A stretch of 64,000 nucleotides of DNA from Neostapfia colusana (GCA_030760725.1 JASWHV010000012.1:21218368-21282367), one strand, 5' to 3'; counted from the first letter of the stretch, positions 20,225-32,253 are shown. A program made the numbers and translations. The notes: generated by a model from the sequence alone, not told the origin.

Positions 20225-21961
20225 TCAAGCCACATTTCGAGAGTCAAGAATGTTTAGCTCATTTCTTAGTTCACAAAACCTTTTCTCATCTAATGGTTTG
20301 GTAAAAATATCCGCAAGTTGTTTTTCAGTCCTAACATGTGAAATAGCAATGTCACCTTTTAATGAATGATCTCTAAGAATGATGACGAATATCTATGTGC
20401 TTAGTTCTTGAGTGCTCTACAGGGTTGTGTGCAATTTTTATAGCACTTTCATTATCGCATAGAAGCGGGATATGACTTAGATTGTAGCCGTAGTCCCTAA
20501 GAGTCTGTCGCATCAAAAGTAGTTGCGCACAACAACTACCGGCTGCAACATACTCCGCTTCCGCTGTGGAAAGAGCAATGGAGTTCTGCTTTTTAGATGA
20601 CCAAGAAACTAGGGACCTACCAAGAAATTTACAAGTCCCTGACGTGCTCTTTCTATCGACTTTGCATCCTGCATAGTCGGCGTCGGAATACCCTATCAAG
20701 TTAAACATGGATCCTTTGGATACCAAAGGCCCAAGTTGGGTGTGTGCACAAGGTACCTTAGGATTCTTTTTACAATAATTAAGTGACACTCTTTAGGTGC
20801 GGCTTGAAACCTTGCACACATGCAAACACTAAGCATAATATCTGGCCTAGATGCACATAAATAAAGTAAGGAGCCAATCATGGATCGATATACCTTTTGG
20901 TCCACATTTGGACCGTCTTCATTGAGGTTGAGATGTCCGTTGATGGCCATGGGTGTCTTGATGGGCTTGGCTTTGTCCATATTTAATTTCTTGAGAATGT
21001 CTTGTGTATATTTAGTATGGCTTATAAATGTACCTTCTCTCAGTTGCTTCACTTGAAATCCCAAGAAGAACTTCAATTCACCCATCATTGACATCTCGAA
21101 CCTGTCTGTCATTATTTTGCTAAATTCTTCACAGAAGGAGTTGTTAGTGGATCCAAAGATAATGTCATCAACATAAATTTGACATACGAATAAATGATCA
21201 TCAAAATGTTTAGTAAAGAGTGTATAGTCAGCTTTACCAATTTTGAATCCATTTTGAGTCAGAAAATCTCTAAGGCACTCATACCAGGCTCGAGAAGCCT
21301 GTTTGAGGCCATAGAGACCCTTACGCAGTTTATAGACATGGTTGAGATACTCCTGATCTTCGAACCCCGGTGGCTGCTCCACATAGACTTCCTCCTTTAT
21401 CGGACCATTTGGGGAAGGCACACTTGACGTCCATTTGATACAACTTAAAATTATGGTGAGTAGCATATGCCTCGCTTTATTTCTTGTCACTACTCCATGT
21501 TCATCTTGCTTGTTCCGAAAGACCCATTTGGTTCCAACGATGTTCGCCCTTGGTCTTTCCACCAGCTCCCAAACTTCATTTCTTTTGTAGTTGTTCAGCT
21601 CCTCTTGCATCGCAATCACCCAGTCTGGATCCCTTAAGGCTTCTTCTACCCTGTATGGCTCCAGAAAAGACACAAAAGAATAGTGTTCACAAAAATTTGC
21701 AATTTGAGATCTAGTAGTTACTCCCTTAGCAATATCTCCAATGATATTGTTGACAGGATGGTCTCTTTGCACACACTGATGTACTCTTGGGTGTGGAATT
21801 TGTATAGTTGCTTGTTCTTCATTGTCTTCATGTGTCATGTCTCCCCCTAGATCATTGCTTCCATGATCATCTTGATCTTCTTGACCTTCCTCAACCTGAT
21901 CTTGTGTAGGGGCTCCCCCTTGATCATTGCTTCCTTGTTGAAATTCGTCTTGTGTTTCCTC
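20225..21961 (-). pseudogene. Copia pol, reverse transcriptase and RNase H (deleted and frameshifted)
   Basis: The RT copies RNA into DNA and the RNase H removes the template. The RT N-terminal part is visible (TKWVFRNKQ), but about 35 residues are missing at a junction near 21470. They include the FAPVARL-type motif. A one-base insertion near 21411 restores the frame, so the region of the first catalytic Asp (YQMD) is read out of frame. The rest follows: NGPIKEEVYVEQPPGFED, YVDDIIFGS with both Asp, the RNase H motif SDADYAGCKVDRKSTSG, the CDNESA motif and the C-terminal KPLDEKRF block. Frameshifts near 20750 and 20380 and a stop at 21962 break it further. The stop at 20225-20227 is the natural end. 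The element cannot make a normal RT. Confidence 0.9.
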
Positions 21962-23353
21962 TCATGGTAGGATATCACCAAGTGCCATTTTCTTCAGTGC
22001 TTCACATGGAGCTTCCTCCTTATCTAGCATAAACTTATCGACTTGCTCCACTTGTGAGCCGTTAGTTTCATCGAACACTACGTCACGTGCTACTTCAACA
22101 AGGTCGGACACCTTGTTGAAGACACGATAGGAGTAGGCATTCGATTCATATCCGAGCAAGAATCCTTCATCGGACTTCGAAGCGAACTTCGAGGCCCTTG
22201 GTTTCTTGTTCAGAATAAAACATTTGCAACCAAAAACTTTGAAATAAGAAACATTAGTCTTTTTACCCATGAGAAGCTCATATGGAGTTTTCTTCAGTAG
22301 TCGATGAAGGTACAACCGATTTGTGGCATGACAAGCGGTGTTCACCGCTTCTGCCCAAAATTGGTCTGACGTCTTGTATTCATCCAACATTGTTCTCGCC
22401 ATTTCGATCAATGTTCTGTTCTTCCTTTCGGCCACCCCGTTCTGTTGAGGAGAGTAGGGTGCCGAGAATTCATGCTTTATACCTTCTTCATTGAGATATT
22501 CTTCAACTTGGGTGTTCTTGAATTCTGTCCCATTGTCACTTCTGATATTCTTTACGGTTGATGAGAATTCATTCTGAGCTCTTTTCAAGAACTTCTTGAG
22601 GATTCCCTGAGTTTCTGATTTATCATACAAGAAAAATACCCAGGTAAATCTTGAAAAAACATCAACAATTACTAAACCGTATTTGTTACCGCCGATGCTG
22701 ATGTACGCAATTGGACCAAAGAGATCCATGTGGAGAAGTTCCAGCGGTCTAGCGGTGGTCATCACATTCTTGGCGGGGTGTGGTGCTCCAACCTGTTTTC
22801 CTGCTTGACAAGCGCTGCACGGCCTGTCTGTTTCAAAAACCACATCCTTAAGACCACGGATGTGACCACCTTTTAAAAGTTTCTGCAGATTTCTCATTCC
22901 AACATGGGCTAGCCGTCTATGCCACAGCCATCCCATGTTGGTCTTAGCAACCAAGCAAGTGTTGCGATCAGCTTTATCTTTGTTGAAGTCAACAAGATAA
23001 AGCTTTCCCTTCAACAATCCCTTGAATGCAATCGAGCCATCGCTTCTTCTAAAGACGGTCACACCCTCATTAGTGAATAAATAGTTGTAACCTTTGTCGC
23101 ATAGTTGAGATATTGATAAAAGATTATAATCTATAGAGTCTACGTGTAAAACATTAGATAAGGTGTGTTGAGAGGATATTTCAATGTTACCACTACCAAG
23201 GACCTTTCCTTGGCTGTTGTCTCCAAAGTATAAACCTTCACTTGGATCCTTGTTGCACTCGTACTCCACAAACATACCTCTCTCTCCGGTCATATGATTT
23301 GTGCATCCGCTATCTAGCACCCACTTAGATCCGCCGGAGGAGTAAGCCTGCAA
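21962..23353 (-). pseudogene. Copia pol, protease and integrase (open but truncated by stop)
   Basis: 463 open codons. The protease active site DSGCTNHMTG is at residues ~14-23, and the gag-pre-integrase domain with H-H-C-C (LWHRRLAH ... CSACQAGK) is at about 147-204. The integrase catalytic core follows with Asp in HMDLFGP, Asp in RSDNGTEF and Glu in GVAERKNR. All three catalytic residues are present, so this half is the best preserved coding region in the window. A TGA at 21962-21964 ends the frame in the linker before RT. Pol lies in the +1 frame relative to gag, whose stop is 8 bases upstream of this Met. The true pol start may be upstream by frameshift or readthrough. Confidence 0.9.
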
Positions 23354-23360
23354 AATAGAA

Positions 23361-25631
23361 TTATTCCTTGGTTTTAGGTACCCAAGCTTGCTTGGGTCCT
23401 CTCAGGTTAGTCACAAGAGTCTTGGGCACCCACACACAAGTTTTTAAGTTTTTGTGGCGTGGCCCTGTATATTTAGCAATGACTTTTCCATACTTGTTTT
23501 TCATGAGAACATAAGAAGCATCAAATGTACGGAACAGTGTTTGTAACTCAGATTCATGGGATTTTTCTTTAACAAAAGTGATTCTATTCTTAGCATGATT
23601 AGGAGTAGACATGTGTTTGTTCCTGTCAAAACCAAGACCATCTTTGACATTGGGAGGTCTAGTGATCATATATGCATTTCGTGCATATTTGATCTTCTCC
23701 TTATCAAAGATGCCGTTTTGAGAAGAATGCCTGTCATGAGAGGTTGAAGCATTAGAAATTACATTCTTCTTACTAGAGCAAGTGCAGGTTATTATTGTTG
23801 TCGAACTCATGTCTTTGGAGGAAGAGCTCTTGGAGGAAGAGGAGTCACTTTGTTTGAGCGACTCAACTTGCACCTCAAGGATTTTTTTAACTTTTGACAA
23901 GTTAGCAAGTTCTTCCTTGATTGCAATGTGCGAGTCCTCTAACTTTGAGTAAGTTTCCTTACTCAAGGCTAGCTCTAACTCAAGTGACTCATTCTTCTCT
24001 CTTTCAAGCTCAAGAAGCTTTTCAACTTCTTGATATCTCTTCCTCTCACGGATGAGCATATCTTCTTGTCGGTTGACAAGTTCCTCCTTTTCAAAGATTT
24101 CATTCGACAACATTTCCATTTTCTTTAAAACAATTTTACTTAGCCCTCTAAACATTTCTTCATTATCACTAGAGCTATCAAAGTCATCAATGGAGGAATT
24201 TAGTACAGGAGGAGTAAGTCGAACCTTTTTCTTGCCTTCCTTAGCCATAAGACAAGTGTGGTTGTTCATGTCCCGTCCTCCCATGTTCGGAAAGAGTGTG
24301 GCTCTCATAGTTGGTTTCTTGACTGCAATAGTGGCCATCTCTTCTTCTTCATCGGAGGAGGACTCGTCGTTTGAGTCCCACTCCTTCCCAATGTGAGCTT
24401 GATGGACTTGTCTTCTTTTTCTAAAATTTTTCTTTTCTTGAGATCTTGTTTCCTTCTTCTTTTTGTTTTCTTCATAAGTACAGTCCACCACGAAGTGACC
24501 ATACTCTCCGTAGTTGTAGCAAGTGCGTCGAGCCTTGGATTTTCCTTTATCCTTGCTTTTGCCTTCATGTGAATTGTTGCCGTGTCTTCTCTTCATCATG
24601 CGTTTGAACTTTTTGATGAAGAGTACCATTTCTTCGTCATCAAGATCGGTGCTCTCGTCGCTTGTATCTCCATCGTCTTGGTCTTCACGAGTTTCTTTGA
24701 GTTTGGGTCTGCACGTTGCTTTGAGAGCAACTTCTTTCGTTTTGGATGAGGTGAGTTCGGCTAAGTCTTTGACGTATTGGGCTTCTTTCTCCATCATTTC
24801 ATGATTTATGATCTTCCCTAGTAATTCATCGGGAGTCATTTTGTGAAAACCGGGGCTCTCTCTGATCATTGAGCAAAGTGTGATATTTCTTGGCATAAAG
24901 GCTCTAATCATTCTTTTGACCACTTCGTGATCTGTCCATTTCTTACTTCCATAAGCACGAATTTTGTTTATGAGTGCTTTCATCCGGTTGTACATGTCTT
25001 GAGGTGATTCGCCTTCTTCAATAGCAAATCTCGCCAACTCTCCTTCAAGCATTTCGATTTTGGCTTCACGAACTGACCTATTTCCTTCGTGAGCTGTCTT
25101 CAGGGTATCCCAGATTTCTTTTGCACTTTCTAACCCATCGATCTTGGTGAATTCCTCTCTGCTTAGTGATGATTTGATCACGGCGACGGCTTGTGCGTTT
25201 CTGTGAATCTCTTGTTCTTGTTCTGGAGTGAGTTCATCATCCGTGTCCAGAATATCTATGCCTGTGCAAACAATGTGCCACAGACTAAGGTTCAGAGATA
25301 TCAGATGCATCTTCATGTTGTACTTCCACATGGTATAGTCAGTTCCGTCAAACTGTGGAGGCCTTCCCATAGGAATCGAAAGATAGTGATTGTTTGAATT
25401 GAGACGGTTGTAGTTGTAAGGATACCGGGAGTAGTCGTGATGACCACTCCCAGTCGTCTTCTCTTCTTCTTTTTCCTTTTGTGCTAGCAGTTTCTTTCTC
25501 AGGAGTGCTTTTAGCTGCCTCACTTCTTCATCATCATGTGGGCTGTCTTTCAGCACATCGAAGGCTTTAGCTTCTTGCTCCTCCTCATTGATGTTCATCT
25601 TTGGGATGTCGTTGTTCTTCTCAGAGGCCAT
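23361..25631 (-). CDS. Copia gag (756 aa), zinc knuckle damaged
   Basis: A long intact ORF starts 40 bases after the PBS (Met at 25631), consistent with gag, which packages element RNA into virus-like particles. Residues ~88-300 hold the UBN2-like retrotransposon gag core (PPQFDGTDYTMWKYNM near 91, then the EIWDTLKTAHEG region). The zinc knuckle is CYNYGEYGHFVVDC, near 24486-24527, with Tyr replacing the second Cys (TAC for TGC), so zinc binding is probably lost. The C-terminal half has acidic and Lys-rich stretches and a long coiled coil (about 525-620), as in large Sirevirus gags. The ORF is otherwise complete, and whether it is expressed is unknown. Confidence 0.85.
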   Translation of the reverse strand: MASEKNNDIPKMNINEEEQEAKAFDVLKDSPHDDEEVRQLKALLRKKLLAQKEKEEEKTTGSGHHDYSRYPYNYNRLNSNNHYLSIPMGRPPQFDGTDYTMWKYNMKMHLISLNLSLWHIVCTGIDILDTDDELTPEQEQEIHRNAQAVAVIKSSLSREEFTKIDGLESAKEIWDTLKTAHEGNRSVREAKIEMLEGELARFAIEEGESPQDMYNRMKALINKIRAYGSKKWTDHEVVKRMIRAFMPRNITLCSMIRESPGFHKMTPDELLGKIINHEMMEKEAQYVKDLAELTSSKTKEVALKATCRPKLKETREDQDDGDTSDESTDLDDEEMVLFIKKFKRMMKRRHGNNSHEGKSKDKGKSKARRTCYNYGEYGHFVVDCTYEENKKKKETRSQEKKNFRKRRQVHQAHIGKEWDSNDESSSDEEEEMATIAVKKPTMRATLFPNMGGRDMNNHTCLMAKEGKKKVRLTPPVLNSSIDDFDSSSDNEEMFRGLSKIVLKKMEMLSNEIFEKEELVNRQEDMLIRERKRYQEVEKLLELEREKNESLELELALSKETYSKLEDSHIAIKEELANLSKVKKILEVQVESLKQSDSSSSKSSSSKDMSSTTIITCTCSSKKNVISNASTSHDRHSSQNGIFDKEKIKYARNAYMITRPPNVKDGLGFDRNKHMSTPNHAKNRITFVKEKSHESELQTLFRTFDASYVLMKNKYGKVIAKYTGPRHKNLKTCVWVPKTLVTNLRGPKQAWVPKTKE

Positions 25632-25670
25632 GATCTCTCCGAGATGTGAGTCTCTTTGATGGAGAACCTT

Positions 25671-25682
25671 GCTCTGATACCA
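25671..25682 (-). other. Copia primer binding site (tRNA-iMet type)
   Basis: The minus strand reads TGGTATCAGAGC, the 3'-end complement of plant initiator tRNA-Met. It sits 2 bases inside the 5' LTR end. Confidence 0.93.
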
Positions 25683-25684
25683 AT

Positions 25685-27045
25685 TGAATGTGACCTAGAG
25701 GGGGGGTGAATAGGCCTTTAAAAGATTCCTGCACACTTAATAGAGTTATCAGAAACTTGATTGACCGGTCTAGTCCGGTTGTGTGGGCGAACTAGTCCGG
25801 TGTGCTGAATTATATGAGTTAATTAAGTGTGTTTCAGAAATTGAATCTTTCAACAGCGGAATGAGAACAACAGTTTTTATAAATTAAGTTTATTGTATCA
25901 ATGCACGTGCAAACTTATAAGAAACTCAAATGATGATTAGCAAACTAGTGATTTAATGTATCAAAATGTAAAGTAAATGAGAGACAAAAGACACGAATTT
26001 TTATCGAGGTTCAATCTCACGAAGAGATCTACGTCCTCGTTGAGGAAGCTCACACAGAGCCGGGTTCCTAACCCTTTCCCTATTCAAGTCACCACAAAGG
26101 CCGACTTGACTCCACTATCACGGGCAATCACCGAGTTTGTGAGGCTACCTCACAAGTTGAGGGCTCCCACGAGAATTACAATAAGAACGTGATCAAATAC
26201 ACTCGAAAATAGTACAATGCTGAATATGAGTGTAGAAAGATCAAACCCCAAGAGCTCACAACGAATGGACGACGATCTCCCAATCCCGAATCCAAGTGTT
26301 CAATTGATTTTGATATTTTTGCACTTTAGATGTGTGGGGAGATGTGTTTTGGGCTCTTGGGACAAGGTGGCGGCGCTAGGGTTTGTGTTTTCTGCAGTAT
26401 TAGTCGTGTATCTTTTGAGAAAAAACGAAGGACCTCTTTTTATAGGGTTTCCAAAAAAAGTTACCGTTGTTAAACCTAATACCGGACTAGTCCGGTGCTG
26501 GTCCGGACTTGTCCGGTCACAGTGAATCATGATGTCCAGAAAGTCTGGCGGACTAGTCTGGTGTGCACAAGGACTAGTCCGTTTTGGGAACAGAGAGTTT
26601 GGCGGACTAGTCCGGTCCATGATCGGACTAGTCCGGCCTCCAGAGATAGGAGGTTCCAGAAAGTCTTGCGGACTAGTCCGGTTTGCACACGGACTAGTCC
26701 GTTTAGGGAACAGAGAGTTTGGCAGACTAGTCCGGTCCAAGATCAGACTAGTCCGGTGCACTGTGAAGAGTTTGGATAATTTTAAAACCCTTTCCCATGC
26801 GCAAAGTCGTGAGCTCTTGGAGTGTGTCTTTCATACACACCCTATACACTTAAATTCTAATTAATTCTTCTAAATTTCCATCAAGGTATTCTTCTTTTGG
26901 ACACCACTTCATTTTTCACCTTTTTGTGTGCACCGAGCTGTTTCACTTTGTTTATCCTGCAATCATCTCAATATTTTCATTAGGATCTCATATGTTCGTC
27001 ATCAATTAGCCAAAACCCACAAGGGATATCCTAGATGCACTTACA
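25685..27045 (-). mobile_element. Copia 5' LTR (1361 bp)
   Basis: Partner of 17655-19016, with the palindrome cluster at about 26480-26760 and a TATA box at 26436-26444. It ends at the plus-strand CTTACA (27045), after which A1 leader sequence resumes. Confidence 0.93.
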
Positions 27046-28226
27046 CAAAGTTAACAGAATTTCTAGGGAAAAGTGGACAGCACCTCCCTGCTTTAGGTGC
27101 TGATTTGATCCAAAACTTTCCAGTTAATTCTGCTCCCATCTGACAAAACTTTCAGTTACAAAGTTGAAACCCATCTCACAAACTTTCCAGAACTACCTCA
27201 ATTTCTATTTTTAGAATTTTATGCAGGAAGTTATACTCAATTTACAGAGAGTTTGCAGAGAGTCTTTGCCCTGCTCTGTTTTCTGGACAGTTTCACTCTA
27301 CTGCATTTTTCGATTGGTTAAGGGTTGAAACACCTCTGGACCTCAACAGAAAAGTTGTGAAGCTCTTCCAATGCTTTCCAGAAATGTATCATATGACCCC
27401 CAACCTCGAAAGAACTCAACCTCTAACCTCTTATTAACTTCAGCCTAAATTCAGCTGAAAACAGAGTGCTCTGTCCTTAGCGACCTATAAGTTGAAAACT
27501 TGTTAACTTTGAATATCCTGATTAAGGGAAAGAGTTACATCAAGTTTTAATACTCTGAATTAAAAACCTTCAAGTTTTACAATGAGGTTCTTCATTTAGT
27601 GGGGTGTGACATCGATGCGTCACCAGATCATTTCGGTACTACGTCCTCACAAAGAAAAACCTATACCGGACTTAGCCGGCTTCGTTAATTCAGTGGCACT
27701 AAACGTCACTCACACACGGATGATACACGTCTAACGTTTCGTGATTAGACTACCTGCAGAAACTCAAACAATCATCAGACTCGGCTGCACATCGAGCATG
27801 GTATCCATATAGTTCGTACACCCGGCCATCATCACTCGCCCGGATGTTCTCAAGCCAAACACGCATTGAGTTACGTGTTCACGTTTCAGACCACGTGACG
27901 GGGTCTCCCAAGTTGCACCACGCACGCCAGGGATAGACGTTGCTCGAATACCCCAAATGACATGAAGAGTCGTAGAGGATATCAAAGCGGGTCGGGTTAC
28001 CTGCCACCCGTGGGGCTCCACCCTTCAGCTTGTGCGCACTGGTGGACAGCGCTTACGTGCACCCCCCAAGATATACACGTCCCGAGATGCACGATTTTCA
28101 GACATAATCAAATAGGTTAGTATGCCATTTGCTATACGCTAATAACATCCTTATATGGGCTACTAACTCGTTCCTCACTGGATTTTTGAAAAAGATGACC
28201 TTTGTAGTGCGTTAAACCTCAAGCGA
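27046..28226 (-). other. A1 leader, main segment
   Basis: Non-coding region between the PBS and orf0 that matches A2 41695-42878 and A4 62660-64000. The PBS-proximal ~650 bases are GC-richer. I find no conserved ORF. Packaging and dimerisation signals would be expected here, but none can be identified by eye. Confidence 0.8.
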
Positions 28227-28238
28227 GCTCTGATACCA
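28227..28238 (-). other. A1 primer binding site (tRNA-iMet type)
   Basis: The minus strand reads TGGTATCAGAGC, 4 bases inside the 5' LTR end GTGTCA. It matches 12 bases of the initiator tRNA-Met 3' end. Confidence 0.92.
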
Positions 28239-28242
28239 GCGC

Positions 28243-31200
28243 TGACACGACCCCACGATCTTGTCGAGCCAGGATCGCGCTGAGGGGTACTGCGTTGCAC
28301 AGCACCGGATAACACACATCAAAGGTATAAAGCGGAAGCAAAACTTTTATTACATAAATTAGTTTATGAACATTTGTACATCAAAATAAGTCGTCTACAC
28401 TCACGGGCGTAGACTACGCATCAAGTTCACGTTCAGCCCGTGAACGTGTCCTTGCTAGCACACACGCACACTAACAAGGTGGCGTGCACGACTCCCACTC
28501 GACGGGGTTCCCCTCCTGGGGTTCCGTCTCCTCTTCGGGAGTCCCTTCCTCATAGAACCCTGCAAAAGCTTCAAACACAAGCAGTGAGCACGAAGGCTCA
28601 GCAAGACTGACCCATCTCTCCTAAACATGGAACTTCTCCATGAGGGGTTGATAGGTTACATAAGGTAAAAATCATTTGCAAGGACTCGCCTAATTAGTGG
28701 AACCTTACTTTCAAGTTTTAGCAGCAGGTTGTGGAGAACCTTACGCTAAGGCACATGAGAGAGCCGCAATCAAACAAGAAATGCATTTCTCTCATGTACT
28801 TTGCCCAAAGTCGAAAAGAACTTTAGTTAGCTCTAAACTACAACAAATCATTAACAATCAAGTCCATCTTTCAATCAGAAACATTTTTAACATGTGACTA
28901 GCCTGTTCTTTCTACGTCACGGTACAGTGAACAAGTGGTACTCACTGACCGGGAGGGACGGTGATTATAATCGATTTACACCTGCAGGGTTACCCGAACA
29001 ACCCGTCACGTACGCCCGTACTCGATGTTGCCTACAACAACCATCACGGACGCCGTACGCAACTACCTTTCGCCCGTTAGCCAAATGTTGAACCGGTCCA
29101 ATCGTCCCAAGCAAGAGGTCTCTGCACGCGCATCTCAGTGCCGCCAGCCGATTTACACCTCAAGCTCTCAACCTACCCTCTGAACGACCAGCTATGCCTC
29201 AACACCCAGCTACCCGAGTTACATCGGTTTCTCGGTTCCCATATAGCCGGTAGGTCTTCGGTACTGTTCTAGCTTGTTCAATAGGCCCGCACAAGGCTCG
29301 GTCCTCAATCGATACAAGCGGAGCTATAGCACACAGGCCCCAAAGTCCTGCTGCCCTTACCCTCCGCTCGGTGTCATCTTTCTTGCCATGTGTATCATGT
29401 ACTATCTCTACCCGAGTCGAGTGCCTCTAGCCTATGCTCGCGAGTAGTTCCAACTACTCGACTTGTACCGAATCCTACACTATCTTAGCATTGCAGTAGC
29501 TAACGGGGTTTGCAATCCTAAACCCAACCCATGGTTTTCTTGGCTATGCAGTTGGGTTTCCAAACAAGACTCTAATGCAAAGAATAAGGTATTCAAGTAT
29601 GTGCTCAAAACAATAAAAACTTGTAAAAAGGTTAATGCAGACCGGAGCTTGCCTTGCTGCTCTTGGTCGTAGGCTAGATGCTCCTCCGGAGTAACGAAGT
29701 CTAGGACTTCAGGTTCCTCCTCGACCTTAGCGACTACATAATATACAAGTATATGTATTAATTTAAATGCATTTGATTGAATTTAAACTTGTGAAGTCTA
29801 TAACTTTTACTAGACAGACCCAATGACTGTGAAACTTTTACTGTGGCTTGGTTACAACCTAACCAGAGACTTGGTCAAGTTTTAGTTGCAGCAAAGCTCA
29901 TTTGATCCCTTCACAATTAATTATGTACTTGACCTTATTTGAAGGCTTTTAGGTTATTCTAAGGGTTTTCATGAAACAAACTATGACTTTCTGAAAACTA
30001 GATTTTTAGAGGGTTCTAATGGAGTTGGTCTCACTTAATTTGAAGGTTTCTAGCCAAATATATGAGCTAAACAATTTCAGGGAAAATTCTGAAAATGTTT
30101 CTGAACATTTTCTATTTTCTCTGGAACAGTTTCACTAATCACACCATTAGGTGGATCACATGAGCTCAAATGGTTCTGAAATTTTTTTGGTAGCTCAGGG
30201 ATATTTTGGTGAACATCCCAGCAAAATTTCAGAATTTTCTTCCAAAGGATTCTCCAGTTACAATTCCAAACATTTTAAATTTTTGAGGAATTAATTCTGG
30301 ATAATTGAGGATTTTCATGAAGTGAAACTTGATTTGCTGGAAAGTGTTCAGAGAGCTGAATCCAACAAAATTTGGTTCACTCGATTTGGAGCTTCGTAGC
30401 CAAAGTTATGAGGATTTGAAGTTTGAATGAAATCTGAAAATCGGGGAAAAAGTTTAAATCTGCCGGGGCCCGCGGGGACACGTGTTGGGCGCGGAGGCGA
30501 CAGCACACTGAGGCCTACAGGGTTTTTGAACGCCAGCACATCAGATCCCAGCCGCAGCCCGATCCCGATTTAAAATATCTGCCGCTGACAGCTGGGGTCC
30601 ACCCCCTTCGTCTACCTCTCGCCGCCCGCGCTCTGCCGCCGGGGTACCTTGCCGGAGAGCTCGCCGGCAGCTTCTGTGGAGCTCCAAACTTCACGATTTT
30701 GGCCGCCTCTGCCTATTTTCACTCGGGGAACAGGATTCTGTGCTCAGCTCGTCATGACAATGGCCAGTGCATGGTCGGTGACGAGCGACCGCCTCGGAAA
30801 GACTTCGGCCGTGTCGGCCGACCTCCTTAGCACCCCAATCACTCGAGCAACCGGTCGGGAAGCATCAGTGGACCGTAGGGAAGGTCGGCATGAGCTTGAA
30901 GCAGCTCGGGGGAGGTCCGAAGTAGGACCTCACCGTGCGCCCGATGCCTCCCGCATGCTCCGCCGTCGCGAAACTTCGAAATACGCCGGTTACAGAGGTT
31001 CTCAGGACAAAGGTTGTGAAGGCAACTTGTGCGCTACCGTGTCTAGTTTTTGTGGGAGTGGATTGGGGCCCCCTAATCCTTTCTAGAGTATGAATTCGAC
31101 AGAACAGCACCCGAAGGTCGGTCTGTACCCAGAAAGGGGAAAACTGGAAATTCGCCGCCGGTGAGCAAGCACCCGGGCTGTGGCTCGGGGGTGAGCAGCA

Positions 31201-32248
31201 CCGATCACCAGCGCGTCCAAGGGTGCCTTGGCTCGGGTGTGACAACCTGCCAGTTGGGCTGTCCACGGGAGCCCGAAGTGCGGCGGTTTTAGGTCACCGA
31301 ATTGAACTCTCGGTATAGCCGAGCTCGTCAGGTTTCAGCTGAGTTCTAGCAACGTGAAAGAATGAGGAGGGTTCCTAATACCTTGCCGTATCTCTGGAGG
31401 GGACGGAGAGGCGGTGATCAAGCTTCCCTGATTAGCTCCGAGTGATCGGCAGCGATGGCGCGTTTCTGATGCGAGGAAGCAGCAGAGTGTGCGGTGTTCT
31501 CTCCGATCAGGGCGGCTGCGGAGATAAGAGGACCGCGAGGCGGTTCAGTAGGTCGGGGCGGCAAGCAGGTGCTGTCCCGATCGACTCCTCGCTATGGCGG
31601 CTGCTCAGTCTGGCGCAAGAACCCGAGCTGGGTTTTCAGTCAGATTGATTTGAATCAGTGGCTGACATGTGGGTCCCACCCGGGGTTTTAACCTCTGAAA
31701 TTAACTCCAAATCACTGTTGTAAACAGTAAGCCCTAAACTGCCCATTGTGGTTTGAACTATTCACCTCTGAGCCATTTGAATTGGTTAGAATTTAAATTG
31801 GGTTTGGTTTGGAAAAATTTCAGCACATGTTCAGTTTGAAATTCAAATAAAGTTTGAATTTGCCCCACTTAGCTCATGTCAAGATCATCTCCAAATGGAG
31901 TGAAAATTGGTGTGTGAGCTCACAAAAATGTGCTGAGTAAGAATATGTCTCCCACTTTTGAATTCATGGGATAAAAACAGTTTGAATTTGAATGTAGTTT
32001 CAAACTGCCCTCTTTCTAGCTATGCCCAAAATGACCTCAAAAAGGTTTTGAATTTGGGTGAAACTTGGCATGGACATTCCTAGCACAATGTGGGAAATAC
32101 CACTTTTGCAATATGTGAGTTTGTTCTCTAATGAGCATGTTGATGGTGGTTACTTGCTCTTCCAATGTGTTTATCAACTTGCTACAGATGAGGTGTGTGT
32201 GTGTGGTGATGACACTTCAAACATGTGTCAAAAACTGAGGCCCTTACA
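28243..32248 (-). mobile_element. A1 5' LTR (4006 bp)
   Basis: Partner of 3347-7337. The plus-strand ends are TGACACGACCCC and GGCCCTTACA. It is followed directly by the TSD GCCGT (32249-32253) and A2 pol. It has a GC-rich core at about 30460-31640, a CACGTGTT motif near 30480 and the hairpin near 29440. Confidence 0.93.
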
Positions 32249-32253
32249 GCCGT

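Larger units (their letters stand above)
17655..27045 (-). mobile_element. Ty1/copia element of the Sirevirus (Maximus/SIRE) type
   Basis: 9391 bp on the minus strand: 3' LTR (17655-19016), PPT, a long post-pol region, pol (20225-23353), gag (23361-25631), PBS (25671-25682) and 5' LTR (25685-27045). The order PR-IN-RT-RH is diagnostic of copia. The large gag with a zinc-knuckle region, the palindrome cluster upstream of the LTR TATA box and the repeated PPT motif fit Sireviruses. I count about 24 substitutions and one indel between the LTRs by eye over ~1.36 kb, so it is the youngest element datable here. No target site duplication is visible (flanks AGATG and CAAAG). Confidence 0.92.
3347..32248 (-). 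mobile_element. Gypsy chromovirus A1, complete with both LTRs
   Basis: The element spans 28.9 kb, of which about 15.4 kb remains after removing C1 with its TSD copy and the copia element. On the plus strand the order is 3' LTR (3347-7337), PPT (7338-7353), gag-pol (7406-11964), orf0 (12237-13180), leader, PBS (28227-28238) and 5' LTR (28243-32248). The 5-base TSD GCCGT is perfect. The two LTRs differ by about 2 to 5 percent in the stretches I compared by eye, so this is an insertion of moderate age. It interrupts A2 pol, a close relative. Confidence 0.93.

Noticed and set aside
28227..28238. tRNA gene fragment
   Set aside because: It is only the 12-base tRNA complement at the expected PBS position. 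No cloverleaf is present around it.
32228..32253. C-terminal extension of the A2 RNase H ORF
   Set aside because: The last residues read the TSD and the end of the A1 LTR.
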